From Mucilaginibacter sp. (GTDB taxonomy: Bacteria; Bacteroidota; Bacteroidia; Sphingobacteriales; Sphingobacteriaceae), in NCBI GenBank assembly GCA_014376655.1, contig JACMRC010000273.1, forward strand, positions 1 to 33,063: a stretch of DNA of 33,063 nt, given 5' to 3'. Every line of letters begins with the position of its first letter. Within the stretch, counting starts at the first letter, position 1. The translations under genes and the position numbers were made by a program. A model generated the notes under the pieces. That model did not search any database. It worked only from the letters and a program-made list of their open reading frames with translations, and was not told where the DNA came from. This document shows positions 7,044-13,286 of the stretch, one piece after another.

Positions 7044-7677
7044 TCAACAGAAATCCACAAGCCTAAATTGGATCGATGAGGCTGGTAGCAGTATACCATA
7101 CAATCGCACTACCAATTACGAGCGCAATGCCGAACGCACAACCGCTAAATTAGCCAAGAGTGCATTGGCATTGAATGCGAATTTAACACTATTTAAAAGC
7201 CTTTTTATAACCGAAGCTTGCAAGCTTTACGAAGCCTTTTGCAAAGAAAATAACGGCAAAATTGGGCAGGGCAAAGGAAATGCCACCTTTTACAATTTCG
7301 ACCGCTCTATTAAAATTGAAGTGGCCATACAAGAAGCAATCGTATTTGATGAAAACACTATTGAGTTGGCCAAAGCAAAACTTGATGATGTTTTAAATGA
7401 TGGGTTAGAGGGCGCAAAAGATTTTATTAAGCCCTTAGTTATGGATGCTTTTAAAAACACAGGTGGCCATTTAGATACCAAACGAGTATTAGGCTTACGC
7501 CGATACTCCGACCGTGTGCAAGACTCAAGATACAAAGAAGCTATGGAACTTATAGATAAAGCCATACGCAAACCAAAAAGTAAAGAATATTACCGTGTGT
7601 GGCTTAAAGATGCGCAAGGCCAATACCAAGATGTGCAATTAAATTTTACTTCCATACAATTACCCGAGGGTGTGTGA
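7033..7677 (+). CDS. DUF3164-like Mu early protein
   Basis: 214 aa from the ATG at 7033, which overlaps the upstream small ORF; the frame opens earlier at 7000 without a better start. Polypeptides of this type (about 200 aa, helical, with an aromatic-rich GNATFYNFDRSIKIEV segment near residue 80 and a C-terminal KSKEYYRVW) are recurrent early genes of Mu-like phages and have no known activity. I assign the family from sequence pattern and context. Confidence 0.75.
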   Translation: MKINQQKSTSLNWIDEAGSSIPYNRTTNYERNAERTTAKLAKSALALNANLTLFKSLFITEACKLYEAFCKENNGKIGQGKGNATFYNFDRSIKIEVAIQEAIVFDENTIELAKAKLDDVLNDGLEGAKDFIKPLVMDAFKNTGGHLDTKRVLGLRRYSDRVQDSRYKEAMELIDKAIRKPKSKEYYRVWLKDAQGQYQDVQLNFTSIQLPEGV

Positions 7678-7716
7678 TTTAGCTCACTGCACCGAGATTA
7701 AAGCCTAAATCAAAAC

Positions 7717-7761
7717 AACCCCGATGTGCGCACGTGGATGGTTCGTAACCGTCTCGGGGTT
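7717..7761 (+). repeat. Compound intergenic hairpin
   Basis: The outer stem AACCCCGA (7717-7724) pairs perfectly with TCGGGGTT (7754-7761). Inside it are the palindrome GTGCGCAC and a second stem, gatGGTT-cgt-AACCgtc. It lies 20 nt before the next start codon. The branched, GC-rich fold stands out in AT-rich leader sequence and suggests a structured RNA or a processing/attenuation element. Confidence 0.6.
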
Positions 7762-7781
7762 CAAAATAGACTAAACTTAAA

Positions 7782-8129
7782 ATGAGAGAAAAAGCAAAAA
7801 CAATCAATGAGGTAGCATCATTTTCTACCGATAAAAAAGTGGTTTACATAGCTGGTAAAGTAACCGGATTACAATACCAGTTTACCTATGACAAGTTTAT
7901 GCAAAGGCAAATGTTGCTAGAAGCGGCAGGCTATCACGTTATTAATCCTATGGAACTGGTACACCAAGATGCGGAATGGAAACAAGCTATGCGCATTTGC
8001 ATCAGCTTTTTGCCACACGCAGACTATATTGATTTGTTGCCTTGCTGGCAAGATAGCGAAGGTGCAAAATGGGAAGCCGCCATTGCTCATCGTTTGGATA
8101 TTCCTGTACTAAAAGTGACCGTAAGTTAG
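7782..8129 (+). CDS. DUF4406 protein (deoxyribosyltransferase-like fold)
   Basis: 115 aa. It contains the family hallmarks: VVYIAGKVTGL near the start, GYHVINPMEL in the middle, W-x-x-AMRICI, then DYIDLLPCWQDSEGAKWEAAIAH and a C-terminal IPVL. DUF4406 proteins resemble nucleoside 2-deoxyribosyltransferases and are frequent in phages. A role in nucleotide metabolism or modification is plausible but unproven. Confidence 0.85.
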   Translation: MREKAKTINEVASFSTDKKVVYIAGKVTGLQYQFTYDKFMQRQMLLEAAGYHVINPMELVHQDAEWKQAMRICISFLPHADYIDLLPCWQDSEGAKWEAAIAHRLDIPVLKVTVS

Positions 8130-8133
8130 AGTT

Positions 8134-8373
8134 ATGGAGCGCAACCAAATAACTACGGTAATAGAGTTGAAAGTTGGCGACCGCTTTTACAAGCTCAACG
8201 ATAAAAGTAAAACCGTTTACCAAATGGTTAGCTACAAAACCAAAACCACCAAGTATGCAACTTATGCTTACTGGTGTCAAAAGCCCGACAATATTGGAAG
8301 CCGTTACCCAAACCTGCACGCTATAAAGCCCGAAACGCAAGTGGTTTACCTGCGCTCAGCTACGGAATCTTAA
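8134..8373 (+). CDS. Hypothetical early protein, 79 aa
   Basis: Starts 4 bp after the DUF4406 gene. The product is beta-rich and begins VIELKVGDRFYKLNDKSKTVYQM, which reads like a small barrel such as those in phage nucleic-acid-binding or decorating proteins. I recognise no named family. Confidence 0.65.
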   Translation: MERNQITTVIELKVGDRFYKLNDKSKTVYQMVSYKTKTTKYATYAYWCQKPDNIGSRYPNLHAIKPETQVVYLRSATES

Positions 8374-8387
8374 AATTAAAACAGCAC

Positions 8388-8407
8388 AGACGGATTGCAA
8401 TCCGTCT
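8388..8407. repeat. Perfect 20-bp palindrome
   Basis: AGACGGATTGCAATCCGTCT is its own reverse complement over all 20 bases. It lies between two early genes, 15 nt before the start codon of the P-loop ATPase gene. It could be a dimeric protein-binding site or, in RNA, a hairpin with a minimal loop. CGGATTG/CAATCCG arms recur in the hairpin at 23531-23559. Confidence 0.7.
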
Positions 8408-8422
8408 CAACCGAAAATATAA

Positions 8423-9154
8423 ATGAAGACACTAGGCGTAGTACAATTTCAACAGAAAACATTTAAGATTTTACCTATAGAGGGTAAATGGAAAGCCACT
8501 TTAGGTAATATACCCGCTCATTTTATGATGATCATTTATGGCGATAGCGGTAACGGTAAAACCGAGTTATGCATACAACTGGCTAAGTACCTTACCCAAT
8601 TTGGCAAAGTGCAATGGTTGAGTTATGAACAAGGTCACGGCTTTGATTTGCAAACCGCCATTAACCGTAACAAAATGCAGGAGGTATCGGGTAATTTCTT
8701 GGTAAGCGACCCGATTGCCGATTTGGATGCTAATGTGAGTTTCCGTGAAGACTTAGACAATATGCTTAAGAAGCGCAATTCTGCCGACTTTGTATTTATT
8801 GATAGTTTGGATTACACCCAATTTAATTGGGAAGACTATGACTTTCTAAAAAAGAAGTACGGCAATAAAAAAACATTCATTTGGATTAGCCACGCTAAAG
8901 GTAAAAAGCCATTAAAGCGCATTGGTGAGCAAATAATGTATGACGGCGGTATTGGCATCTACATTAAGGACTTCATTGCCCACGTGACTAAAAATAGGTT
9001 TGGAGGTTTCGAGCCGTATGTGATTTATGAAGAGAAAGCAAGGCAGCTAAACCCATTATTCTTTATTCCGAAGGTGGCAGAGCAGGGACAAAAGCCCGAA
9101 AAAAAACCCAAAATAGCAAAGTTAACCATTGAAGCCCAAGGGGTATGTGCATAA
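8423..9154 (+). CDS. RecA-like P-loop ATPase
   Basis: 243 aa. Walker A is GDSGNGKTE (residues about 40-48) and Walker B FVFIDSLDY (about 123-131), with WISHAKGK as a likely sensor segment. The single-domain layout resembles RecA/RadA/KaiC-type phage ATPases. These act in strand exchange, replication or helicase loading; which applies here cannot be told. The C-terminal tail is Lys/Pro-rich (KPEKKPKIAK). The stop codon lies within a long inverted repeat (9140-9235). Confidence 0.75.
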   Translation: MKTLGVVQFQQKTFKILPIEGKWKATLGNIPAHFMMIIYGDSGNGKTELCIQLAKYLTQFGKVQWLSYEQGHGFDLQTAINRNKMQEVSGNFLVSDPIADLDANVSFREDLDNMLKKRNSADFVFIDSLDYTQFNWEDYDFLKKKYGNKKTFIWISHAKGKKPLKRIGEQIMYDGGIGIYIKDFIAHVTKNRFGGFEPYVIYEEKARQLNPLFFIPKVAEQGQKPEKKPKIAKLTIEAQGVCA

Positions 9155-9235
9155 TTATTTTGTGTGGTATGGCAAAAAACAGGCTTTGCAATATCAAAAA
9201 CGCATAAAACAGGCTTTTTGTATGCACATAGCCCC
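9140..9235 (+). repeat. Long stem-loop with internal direct repeats
   Basis: GGGGTATGTGCATA (9140-9153) pairs with TATGCACATAGCCCC (9221-9235) apart from one bulged G. The 67-nt loop holds two copies of AAACAGGCTTT at 9177-9187 and 9207-9217, 30 bp apart. The left arm includes the stop codon of the ATPase gene. Together with 9236-9299, where I see nothing else, this fills the gap to the next gene. Confidence 0.55.
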
Positions 9236-9299
9236 CATCTTTTAAGTGATTATTGATGCAGTTGATTGATTTTAAACAGTAAAAACCCTGTAACCACAA

Positions 9300-9734
9300 A
9301 TGAAAAAATACAGTTTAACCAGCCAAAACTTGACAGGTAGCGTTGTTTTCGGGTATGATGATAACGGCTTTTTGATGCTATACGATGCTACCCCTGCCGA
9401 ACTGAACGAAAAACAGATAATAGCTATTTTAAAAAACCTGCCAAGGAGCGAAAGTGAATTACATATCATAGTTGAGAAAACTAAATGCAAGCTTGAACTT
9501 TTGCCCGAAGATTTCACATTCGATACTTTTTGGGATGCCTACAAAAAGAAGATAAATCTTAAACGTACTAAGCCACTTTACGAAGCTTTGAGTGATGTGG
9601 ATAAGCAGCGAGCCATTAAATCCATAAAACCTTATGAGGATTATTTGACACGAACTAAGTTTAGAGGCAAGGCAGATGCTGACACCTTTTTAAGAAACCG
9701 ATATTTTGAAACCGATTGGAGTAAAGAAAGATAG
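9300..9734 (+). CDS. Hypothetical early protein, 144 aa
   Basis: The N-terminal half is of mixed character. The C-terminal half, from FTFDTFWDAYKKK to ADTFLRNRYFETDW, is helical and resembles the small C-terminal domain found in many phage replication-initiator-type proteins. This resemblance is by eye, so a DNA-replication role is only suggested. It lies between the RecA-like ATPase and the GemA-like gene. Confidence 0.65.
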   Translation: MKKYSLTSQNLTGSVVFGYDDNGFLMLYDATPAELNEKQIIAILKNLPRSESELHIIVEKTKCKLELLPEDFTFDTFWDAYKKKINLKRTKPLYEALSDVDKQRAIKSIKPYEDYLTRTKFRGKADADTFLRNRYFETDWSKER

Positions 9735-9759
9735 TCACGGGCTGGCGGGCAACGAGCCA

Positions 9760-9796
9760 CGGGCTACAAAGCCCGAAGCCCGATGCCCGAAGCCTA
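9760..9796 (+). repeat. GCCCGAAGCC repeat, copy A, with hairpin
   Basis: CGGGCT-acaa-AGCCCG forms a perfect 6-bp stem at 9760-9775. It overlaps a 27-bp unit (9770-9796) that recurs with 25 of 27 matches on the other strand at 13247-13273. In both places the unit ends in GAAGCCTA shortly before an ATGG start and reads in the direction of transcription. Confidence 0.7.
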
Positions 9797-9814
9797 AAAC
9801 ACAAAACAAAAAAT

Positions 9815-10237
9815 ATGGAATACAGCACTAAACCTCAAATAATAGGCATTAAAGCGGCTTGCTCTCGTTTGGGCATAGAAAGCGCAGATTTAGCCCTAGA
9901 TTATTCAGACCGCAGGACTGAACACATTAGCCAGCTTTATAAAGATGAAGCCGCACAGCTTGTTAAATGGCTGTTAAATCAGCAACGGATACAGCCTAGC
10001 CCGAAAGAGCAAATGACCCGTAAAGTTTTGAGTATGGCGCACGAACTTCATTGGGAATTAAGGCACGCACCACGCCCGGGTAAAAGCAATAAAATAGATA
10101 TGGCAAAGGTAGATGATTGGTGCATTAGGTTTGGCCAGTTTCATAAACCGCTTAACCAGCATACAGAAACCGAACTACCTAAACTGGTTACCCAGTTTCA
10201 GCACGTACATAAGGATTTTTTAAAGGGGGTGAAATAA
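9815..10237 (+). CDS. GemA/Gp16-like early protein
   Basis: 140 aa. The C-terminal part (MTRKVLSMAHELHWE ... KVDDWCIRFGQFHKPLNQHT ... LPKLVTQFQHVHK) resembles the Gp16/GemA (DUF1018) family of Mu-like phages, which modulates host gene expression and DNA supercoiling in Mu. The N-terminal part has an HTH-like segment (GIKAACSRLGIES). The assignment is moderate. It is among the last early genes, as in Mu. Confidence 0.6.
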   Translation: MEYSTKPQIIGIKAACSRLGIESADLALDYSDRRTEHISQLYKDEAAQLVKWLLNQQRIQPSPKEQMTRKVLSMAHELHWELRHAPRPGKSNKIDMAKVDDWCIRFGQFHKPLNQHTETELPKLVTQFQHVHKDFLKGVK

Positions 10238-10242
10238 AATAT

Positions 10243-10470
10243 ATGACAGAGCAACAATTAAAAGGGCTTGGGTTTGTATTAACCGAAAGTTACCCACACG
10301 ATGAATTTAATACCAATAGGTATAAAAAAGGTGTACTAGAAGTTGAGTTTACCTACAGGGGTGATGAATTGATTACTTATGATTTAACAATTTCAGAAGT
10401 GAATAGTATGCCCATCACTTTTGATGAGTTGAAGATTTTAAGCCCGATATTGGGAATTAGGGGTGAGTAA
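10243..10470 (+). CDS. Hypothetical early protein, 75 aa
   Basis: Starts 6 bp after the GemA-like gene. It is a small acidic alpha/beta protein (LEVEFTYRGDELITYDLTISEVN) with no named family. It is the last gene before the palindrome-bordered accessory block. Confidence 0.65.
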   Translation: MTEQQLKGLGFVLTESYPHDEFNTNRYKKGVLEVEFTYRGDELITYDLTISEVNSMPITFDELKILSPILGIRGE

Positions 10471-10473
10471 GGC

Positions 10474-10541
10474 ATAACGATCCGATAGTTTACGCAGGAT
10501 CGTCGCCGGGTGGTAGGGGAATTGCGTAAACTATGTGTTAT
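10474..10541. repeat. TAAC...GTTA palindrome A
   Basis: ATAGTTTACGC (10485-10495) and GCGTAAACTAT (10524-10534) are perfect 11-bp arms. They are nested inside outer ATAAC (10474-10478) and GTTAT (10537-10541) boxes that are offset by unpaired bases. The folded form, with a loop of about 28 nt and extrahelical bases near the ends, resembles integron attC sites, but the core does not fully match the attC consensus. Confidence 0.65.
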
Positions 10542-10617
10542 ACATTACCTTTTCTTTAGTCGTATTATATTGGCAGTCAGAATGTTAATAACTTTTTATA
10601 TTTATTTTCGATATATG

Positions 10618-10648
10618 TTTGCAAGTATCAAAGTAATGCGTATATTTG
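10618..10648 (+). promoter_or_regulatory. Consensus Bacteroidota promoter for cargo genes
   Basis: TTTG at 10618-10621, exactly 19 bases, then TATATTTG at 10641-10648: a full consensus match. It would start transcription near 10655, about 20 nt before the ATG at 10675. No operator-like repeat overlaps it, so the genes behind it could be expressed in the lysogen. Confidence 0.8.
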
Positions 10649-10674
10649 AATACACAATCAAACAACTAGAAATT

Positions 10675-10863
10675 ATGACAACTTTTGAAAACACACTTAA
10701 AGAATTACAAAATGAACAAAAAACTCTTTTAGCTTCAGTAGATAGACGCAAAAAAGTAGTTAGACAAAGAATAAACGAAATAACCGCAGAATTTTACAAA
10801 GTTAAAGCAGAATGGCGTCAATATAATGAAGCTAATAAAATAGGTATTTATGCTTTTGTGTAA
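10675..10863 (+). CDS. Coiled-coil hypothetical protein, 62 aa
   Basis: The frame is open from 10510, but the promoter and leader point to the ATG at 10675. The product (FENTLKELQNEQKTLLASVD...) is highly charged and helical, with heptad-like spacing over most of its length. I recognise no family. It is the first gene of the accessory block and is directly behind a consensus promoter. Confidence 0.65.
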   Translation: MTTFENTLKELQNEQKTLLASVDRRKKVVRQRINEITAEFYKVKAEWRQYNEANKIGIYAFV

Positions 10864-11089
10864 GGACTTATATAAAAGATATGCGGTAAGTGACTGCATA
10901 TCTTTAGATGACTTTTTGAATAAATACCGCAAATCAGAAAGGTATGTATTAAGGGACAATAATATGTGGGGTTTTGATTATTCCGCTAAAATTAAAAAGT
11001 CTCACCAAGATGATTTAATAAAATTGGGCATTACTTGGATTAGCCCGTACGAATCTAATACGGGGGGCGTTGTTGCTTATATACTATGA
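10850..11089 (+). CDS. Hypothetical cargo protein, 79 aa
   Basis: Overlaps the coiled-coil gene by 14 bp and the next gene by 4 bp (ATGA), so the three form a unit. The sequence runs LYKRYAVSDCISLDDFLNKY ... MWGFDYSAKIKKSHQDDLIKLGITW, with no membrane span and no family I recognise. Confidence 0.6.
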   Translation: MLLCKDLYKRYAVSDCISLDDFLNKYRKSERYVLRDNNMWGFDYSAKIKKSHQDDLIKLGITWISPYESNTGGVVAYIL

Positions 11090-11241
11090 AAAAAGAAACC
11101 CGGGGTGGCAAACGACCCGGATCTGGTCAGCCGAAAAAAGCACCTACCAAAACAATTTCATTCAGAGTTCGTGTCGAATTAGTCGACAGGATTAAAGAAG
11201 CAGTCAAGCAGATCGTGTCGGATTTTAAAGGTGGTGTATAA
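11086..11241 (+). CDS. Small ribbon-helix-helix-like protein, 51 aa
   Basis: Begins in an ATGA overlap with the preceding stop codon. After a basic Gly-rich arm (RGGKRPGSGQPKKAPTKT) comes ISFRVRVELVDRIKEAVKQI, the beta-strand plus helix pattern of Arc/MetJ-type DNA-binding proteins. It probably autoregulates the cargo genes or acts as an antitoxin-like partner. Its stop codon (TAA, 11239-11241) falls within the next palindrome. Confidence 0.7.
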   Translation: MKKETRGGKRPGSGQPKKAPTKTISFRVRVELVDRIKEAVKQIVSDFKGGV

Positions 11242-11363
11242 CGGAACGGGTGTTGAAGCAGGTGCGGAAAGTCGCACAAAACTAAATTAAATAACAGAAA
11301 GATGAATATAGCAGAAACAGAATTAGAAACCACATCGCCCGCACTTGTTGCAACACGGTGTTA
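11238..11363. repeat. TAAC...GTTA palindrome B
   Basis: TAACGG...GTGTTGAAGCAGGTGCGG (from 11238) faces CCGCACTTGTTGCAACAC...GTGTTA (11339-11363). The arms pair with several extrahelical bases around a loop of about 70 nt, and the site ends in GTTAGCGG. The loop encodes only a doubtful 20-aa ORF (11302-11364). The form is that of an imperfect attC-like hairpin. Confidence 0.6.
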
Positions 11364-11378
11364 GCGGTTCGGGCTTTT
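11336..11378 (+). terminator. Possible terminator at palindrome B
   Basis: GCCCG (11337-11341) can pair with CGGGC (11370-11374), followed by TTTTTG. The loop of about 28 nt is long, so it would be weak. It overlaps the right arm of palindrome B. Confidence 0.35.
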
Positions 11379-11406
11379 TGTCAAACGAAATTTTAAAATA
11401 AATAAT

Positions 11407-11712
11407 ATGTCAAATTTTTGGGAAATTAAAAAACGGGATTACTACTGGACTGCAATTGAGCTTAAAAAACATTTGCCACAACTCAAAGGAACTTCAGCTG
11501 ATGAAATTGTTGATAATTTAAGAGGTAGCGGATTAGGAATTGTAAGTCAGGAAAGTAAACCAAAACCATTTTGGGTGAGGCTGTCACTTCCATTTGGGCT
11601 AATATTCATTTTACTTTTATTTGTTACGCTGCCTATAAAATTTATGTTGACAGGAACTTGGGGTTATGAATGGGAATGGATGTCAAATTGGTTTAATGCG
11701 TTGGGGTTTTAG
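11407..11712 (+). CDS. Hypothetical membrane protein, 101 aa
   Basis: The soluble N-terminal 55 residues begin MSNFWEIKKRDYYWT. A strong membrane segment follows at about 60-80 (LPFGLIFILLLFVTLPIKFML), then an aromatic tail. No family recognised. It stands alone between palindrome B and an isolated half-site at 11714-11724, like a single-gene cassette. Confidence 0.65.
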   Translation: MSNFWEIKKRDYYWTAIELKKHLPQLKGTSADEIVDNLRGSGLGIVSQESKPKPFWVRLSLPFGLIFILLLFVTLPIKFMLTGTWGYEWEWMSNWFNALGF

Positions 11713-11713
11713 C

Positions 11714-11755
11714 CTGACCGCTAACAAGGAAATAGACGCTACTGGGCGGTACTAT
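11714..11755. repeat. Degenerate palindrome C (half-site)
   Basis: CCGCTAAC at 11716-11723 is the reverse complement of the GTTAGCGG that ends palindrome B. A second stem, GAAATAG...CTATaTTTC (11731-11755), follows. I could not find a partner GTTA box downstream, so the site looks truncated. The remaining AT-rich sequence to 11820 shows nothing clear. Confidence 0.4.
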
Positions 11756-11821
11756 ATTTCTACAACTAATTAAATAACAAGAACTTTAGATAATAAATTT
11801 AACTTTAACTTTAACGTAACC

Positions 11822-11837
11822 CCTGCGATGTTGCAGG
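11822..11837 (+). repeat. Short hairpin before a membrane-protein gene
   Basis: CCTGC-gatgtt-GCAGG forms a perfect 5-bp stem, 23 nt before the start codon at 11861. It is comparable in placement to the hairpins at 4363, 8388 and 21538. Confidence 0.4.
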
Positions 11838-11860
11838 ACTTTTAACCCTTTTAAATTTAT

Positions 11861-12268
11861 ATGGATAACACCAACAAAAAACCCAAAGAATGGAAAGACG
11901 TATCTAAAGGCAATAAAATTGGATGCCTATTTACTTTAATTTTAATTATTGCAATAGTTGTCATTGCTATAATTATTTCAAAAAATACGCCTGATACCCC
12001 ACAAACCACGGATAGAGATAAGGCGTTTACGGTGGCAAAGCAATTTGTTAAACAGCAATTAATTGACCCTGAAAGTGCCGAGTTCCTAGAGCAAAACACT
12101 AAAGCTGCGGAATACAAAGACAGCAGTTATGTTTATCGTGGGTACGTTAAAGCAACCAATAAACTTGGATTAGTTGCACCTATGGAATATAATATAGGTG
12201 TAAAATGGAATGGTGGCGATGGCTTTAATCCCGACAATTACACTTTAAAGTTTATCAACTTCCCATAA
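11861..12268 (+). CDS. Membrane-anchored hypothetical protein, 135 aa
   Basis: A cytoplasmic N-terminus of about 20 residues is followed by a transmembrane helix at 22-41 (CLFTLILIIAIVVIAIIIS). The Pro/Thr-rich linker leads to a small extracytoplasmic domain (AFTVAKQFVKQQLIDPESAEF ... GLVAPMEYNIGVKW). The linked domain resembles small secreted domains common in bacterial cargo genes, but I cannot name a function. A strong terminator follows, so it ends the rightward transcript. Confidence 0.7.
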   Translation: MDNTNKKPKEWKDVSKGNKIGCLFTLILIIAIVVIAIIISKNTPDTPQTTDRDKAFTVAKQFVKQQLIDPESAEFLEQNTKAAEYKDSSYVYRGYVKATNKLGLVAPMEYNIGVKWNGGDGFNPDNYTLKFINFP

Positions 12269-12289
12269 CAAAAAGCAACTAAATTAACT

Positions 12290-12317
12290 AAGCCGTTCAA
12301 ATTGAACGGCTTTTTTT
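12290..12317 (+). terminator. Rho-independent terminator
   Basis: AAGCCGTTCAA, one base, then TTGAACGGCTT form an 11-bp perfect stem followed by TTTTT. This is the clearest intrinsic terminator in the window. It closes the early/accessory transcript before the putative activator gene. Confidence 0.85.
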
Positions 12318-12375
12318 ATGTCTTAAAACTTTGTTTTAACTAAATAGAAAATTAATGCATTTTTGAACAAATGCA

Positions 12376-12696
12376 ATGCTAATGCGTGGCCAGTATTCCC
12401 TCTTTACTTCCGTTTTCCCCTCAGCAATAGAAACCAACCCCGATAACCAAGGTAGGCGCAACGTTTTGCTAGACAAGCGAGACGAATGTTTAGTGTACCG
12501 TTACTACTATTATGGCGAAATAAAGCGCAAACGATACGATGATTGCCTGTCTGATTTAGAGAAAGAATTTTTTATAACCGCTGGCGTTATAGCCCAAAGG
12601 TTGCAAATAAACATCATCTTGCTTAAGAAAGTTACCGGTCAGAAAGCAAACTTGATTAACCTAAAAAGGAAATACCCACACTTTAATTGGAATTAA
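12376..12696 (+). CDS. Small conserved-type protein at the Mor/C position
   Basis: 106 aa (an in-frame ATG at 12382 is also possible). The core KRDECLVYRYYYYGEIKRKRYDDCLSDLEKEF, then ITAGVIAQRL and a C-terminal LKRKYPHFNW, matches a pattern I associate with short proteins of Bacteroidota Mu-like prophages. A helix-turn-helix is plausible in the segment around 60-80. It lies after the early terminator and before the late genes, where Mu has its middle and late activators. An activator role is inference. Confidence 0.65.
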   Translation: MLMRGQYSLFTSVFPSAIETNPDNQGRRNVLLDKRDECLVYRYYYYGEIKRKRYDDCLSDLEKEFFITAGVIAQRLQINIILLKKVTGQKANLINLKRKYPHFNWN

Positions 12697-12701
12697 AAAC
12701 C

Positions 12702-12727
12702 CTCCCAACCTCCCCAAAGGGGAGGGG
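12702..12727. terminator. Bidirectional hairpin between convergent genes
   Basis: CCTCCCC-AAA-GGGGAGG lies between the rightward gene ending at 12696 and the leftward gene ending at 12728. It probably terminates both. Its sequence resembles GC-rich palindromic repeats scattered in Bacteroidota chromosomes; a relative of it lies inside the portal gene near 15240-15280. Confidence 0.6.
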
Positions 12728-13234
12728 CTAAATCGGTTCAATCTCTAAACCCGGTAATGTAATAATTGATGCTGGCACTACCATTGCCGTGCTATCTCTA
12801 AACGCAAAAGCGTAGCGCAAAACCCTTACCCTAATATTATCGTCTCGTTTTTCCTTAAAAGATTTTCGGCGCATCAATGGGTTAAAGAAACGCCCATCGC
12901 ACCAACCGTGCAAAGCTTTGTTAACACGGTGTTCTAAATTATAATAGTCAATTGCCTTTTCTTTATATAAAGTGGGCGTTAGGTTATTGGCATCCGTATA
13001 AACGGTTAACCCCAAACGTACCTGTATAATACCTTCGCCTATTTGGCTGTTTTCGCCTTCGTCAGAGTAATCGGTATCATCTACCTCTATTAATAAACAA
13101 GGGAAATTTACGGCTGGGCGTGTGGTGTAAAACTCTAGTTGGCCTAAGTCTTGGTCTATCCATTTAACATCTGTTAACTGGCTATTTAACCGCTGTTGAA
13201 CGGCTAAGAATATATTGGCTAGTATTGAATCCAT
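12728..13234 (-). CDS. Tail terminator/gp37-like protein
   Basis: 168 aa, last gene of the leftward late operon. The layout is that of tail-completion proteins: an N-terminal helix (DSILANIFLAVQQRL), a central PAVNFPCLLIEVDD strand region, IIQVRLGLTVYTDAN, and a C-terminal RVLRYAFAFRDST strand. The family call rests on pattern and on its place after the gpG-like gene. A repeat unit (13247-13273) lies immediately upstream. Confidence 0.55.
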   Translation of the reverse strand: MDSILANIFLAVQQRLNSQLTDVKWIDQDLGQLEFYTTRPAVNFPCLLIEVDDTDYSDEGENSQIGEGIIQVRLGLTVYTDANNLTPTLYKEKAIDYYNLEHRVNKALHGWCDGRFFNPLMRRKSFKEKRDDNIRVRVLRYAFAFRDSTAMVVPASIITLPGLEIEPI

Positions 13235-13246
13235 ATTTTAATGTGT

Positions 13247-13273
13247 TAGGCTTCGGGCAATGGGCTTCGGGCT
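13247..13273 (-). repeat. GCCCGAAGCC repeat, copy B
   Basis: On the minus strand this reads AGCCCGAAGCCC-AT-TGCCCGAAGCCTA, 25 of 27 identical to copy A at 9770-9796. It ends 12 bp before the start codon of the leftward 168-aa gene, so both copies are sense-oriented leaders. Confidence 0.75.
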
Positions 13274-13286
13274 TCGTTCCCCGAGG

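Noticed and set aside
11302..11364. 20-codon ORF (MNIAETELETTSPALVATRC) in the loop of palindrome B
   Set aside because: Too short and its end is dictated by the palindrome's GTTAG box; no support for translation.
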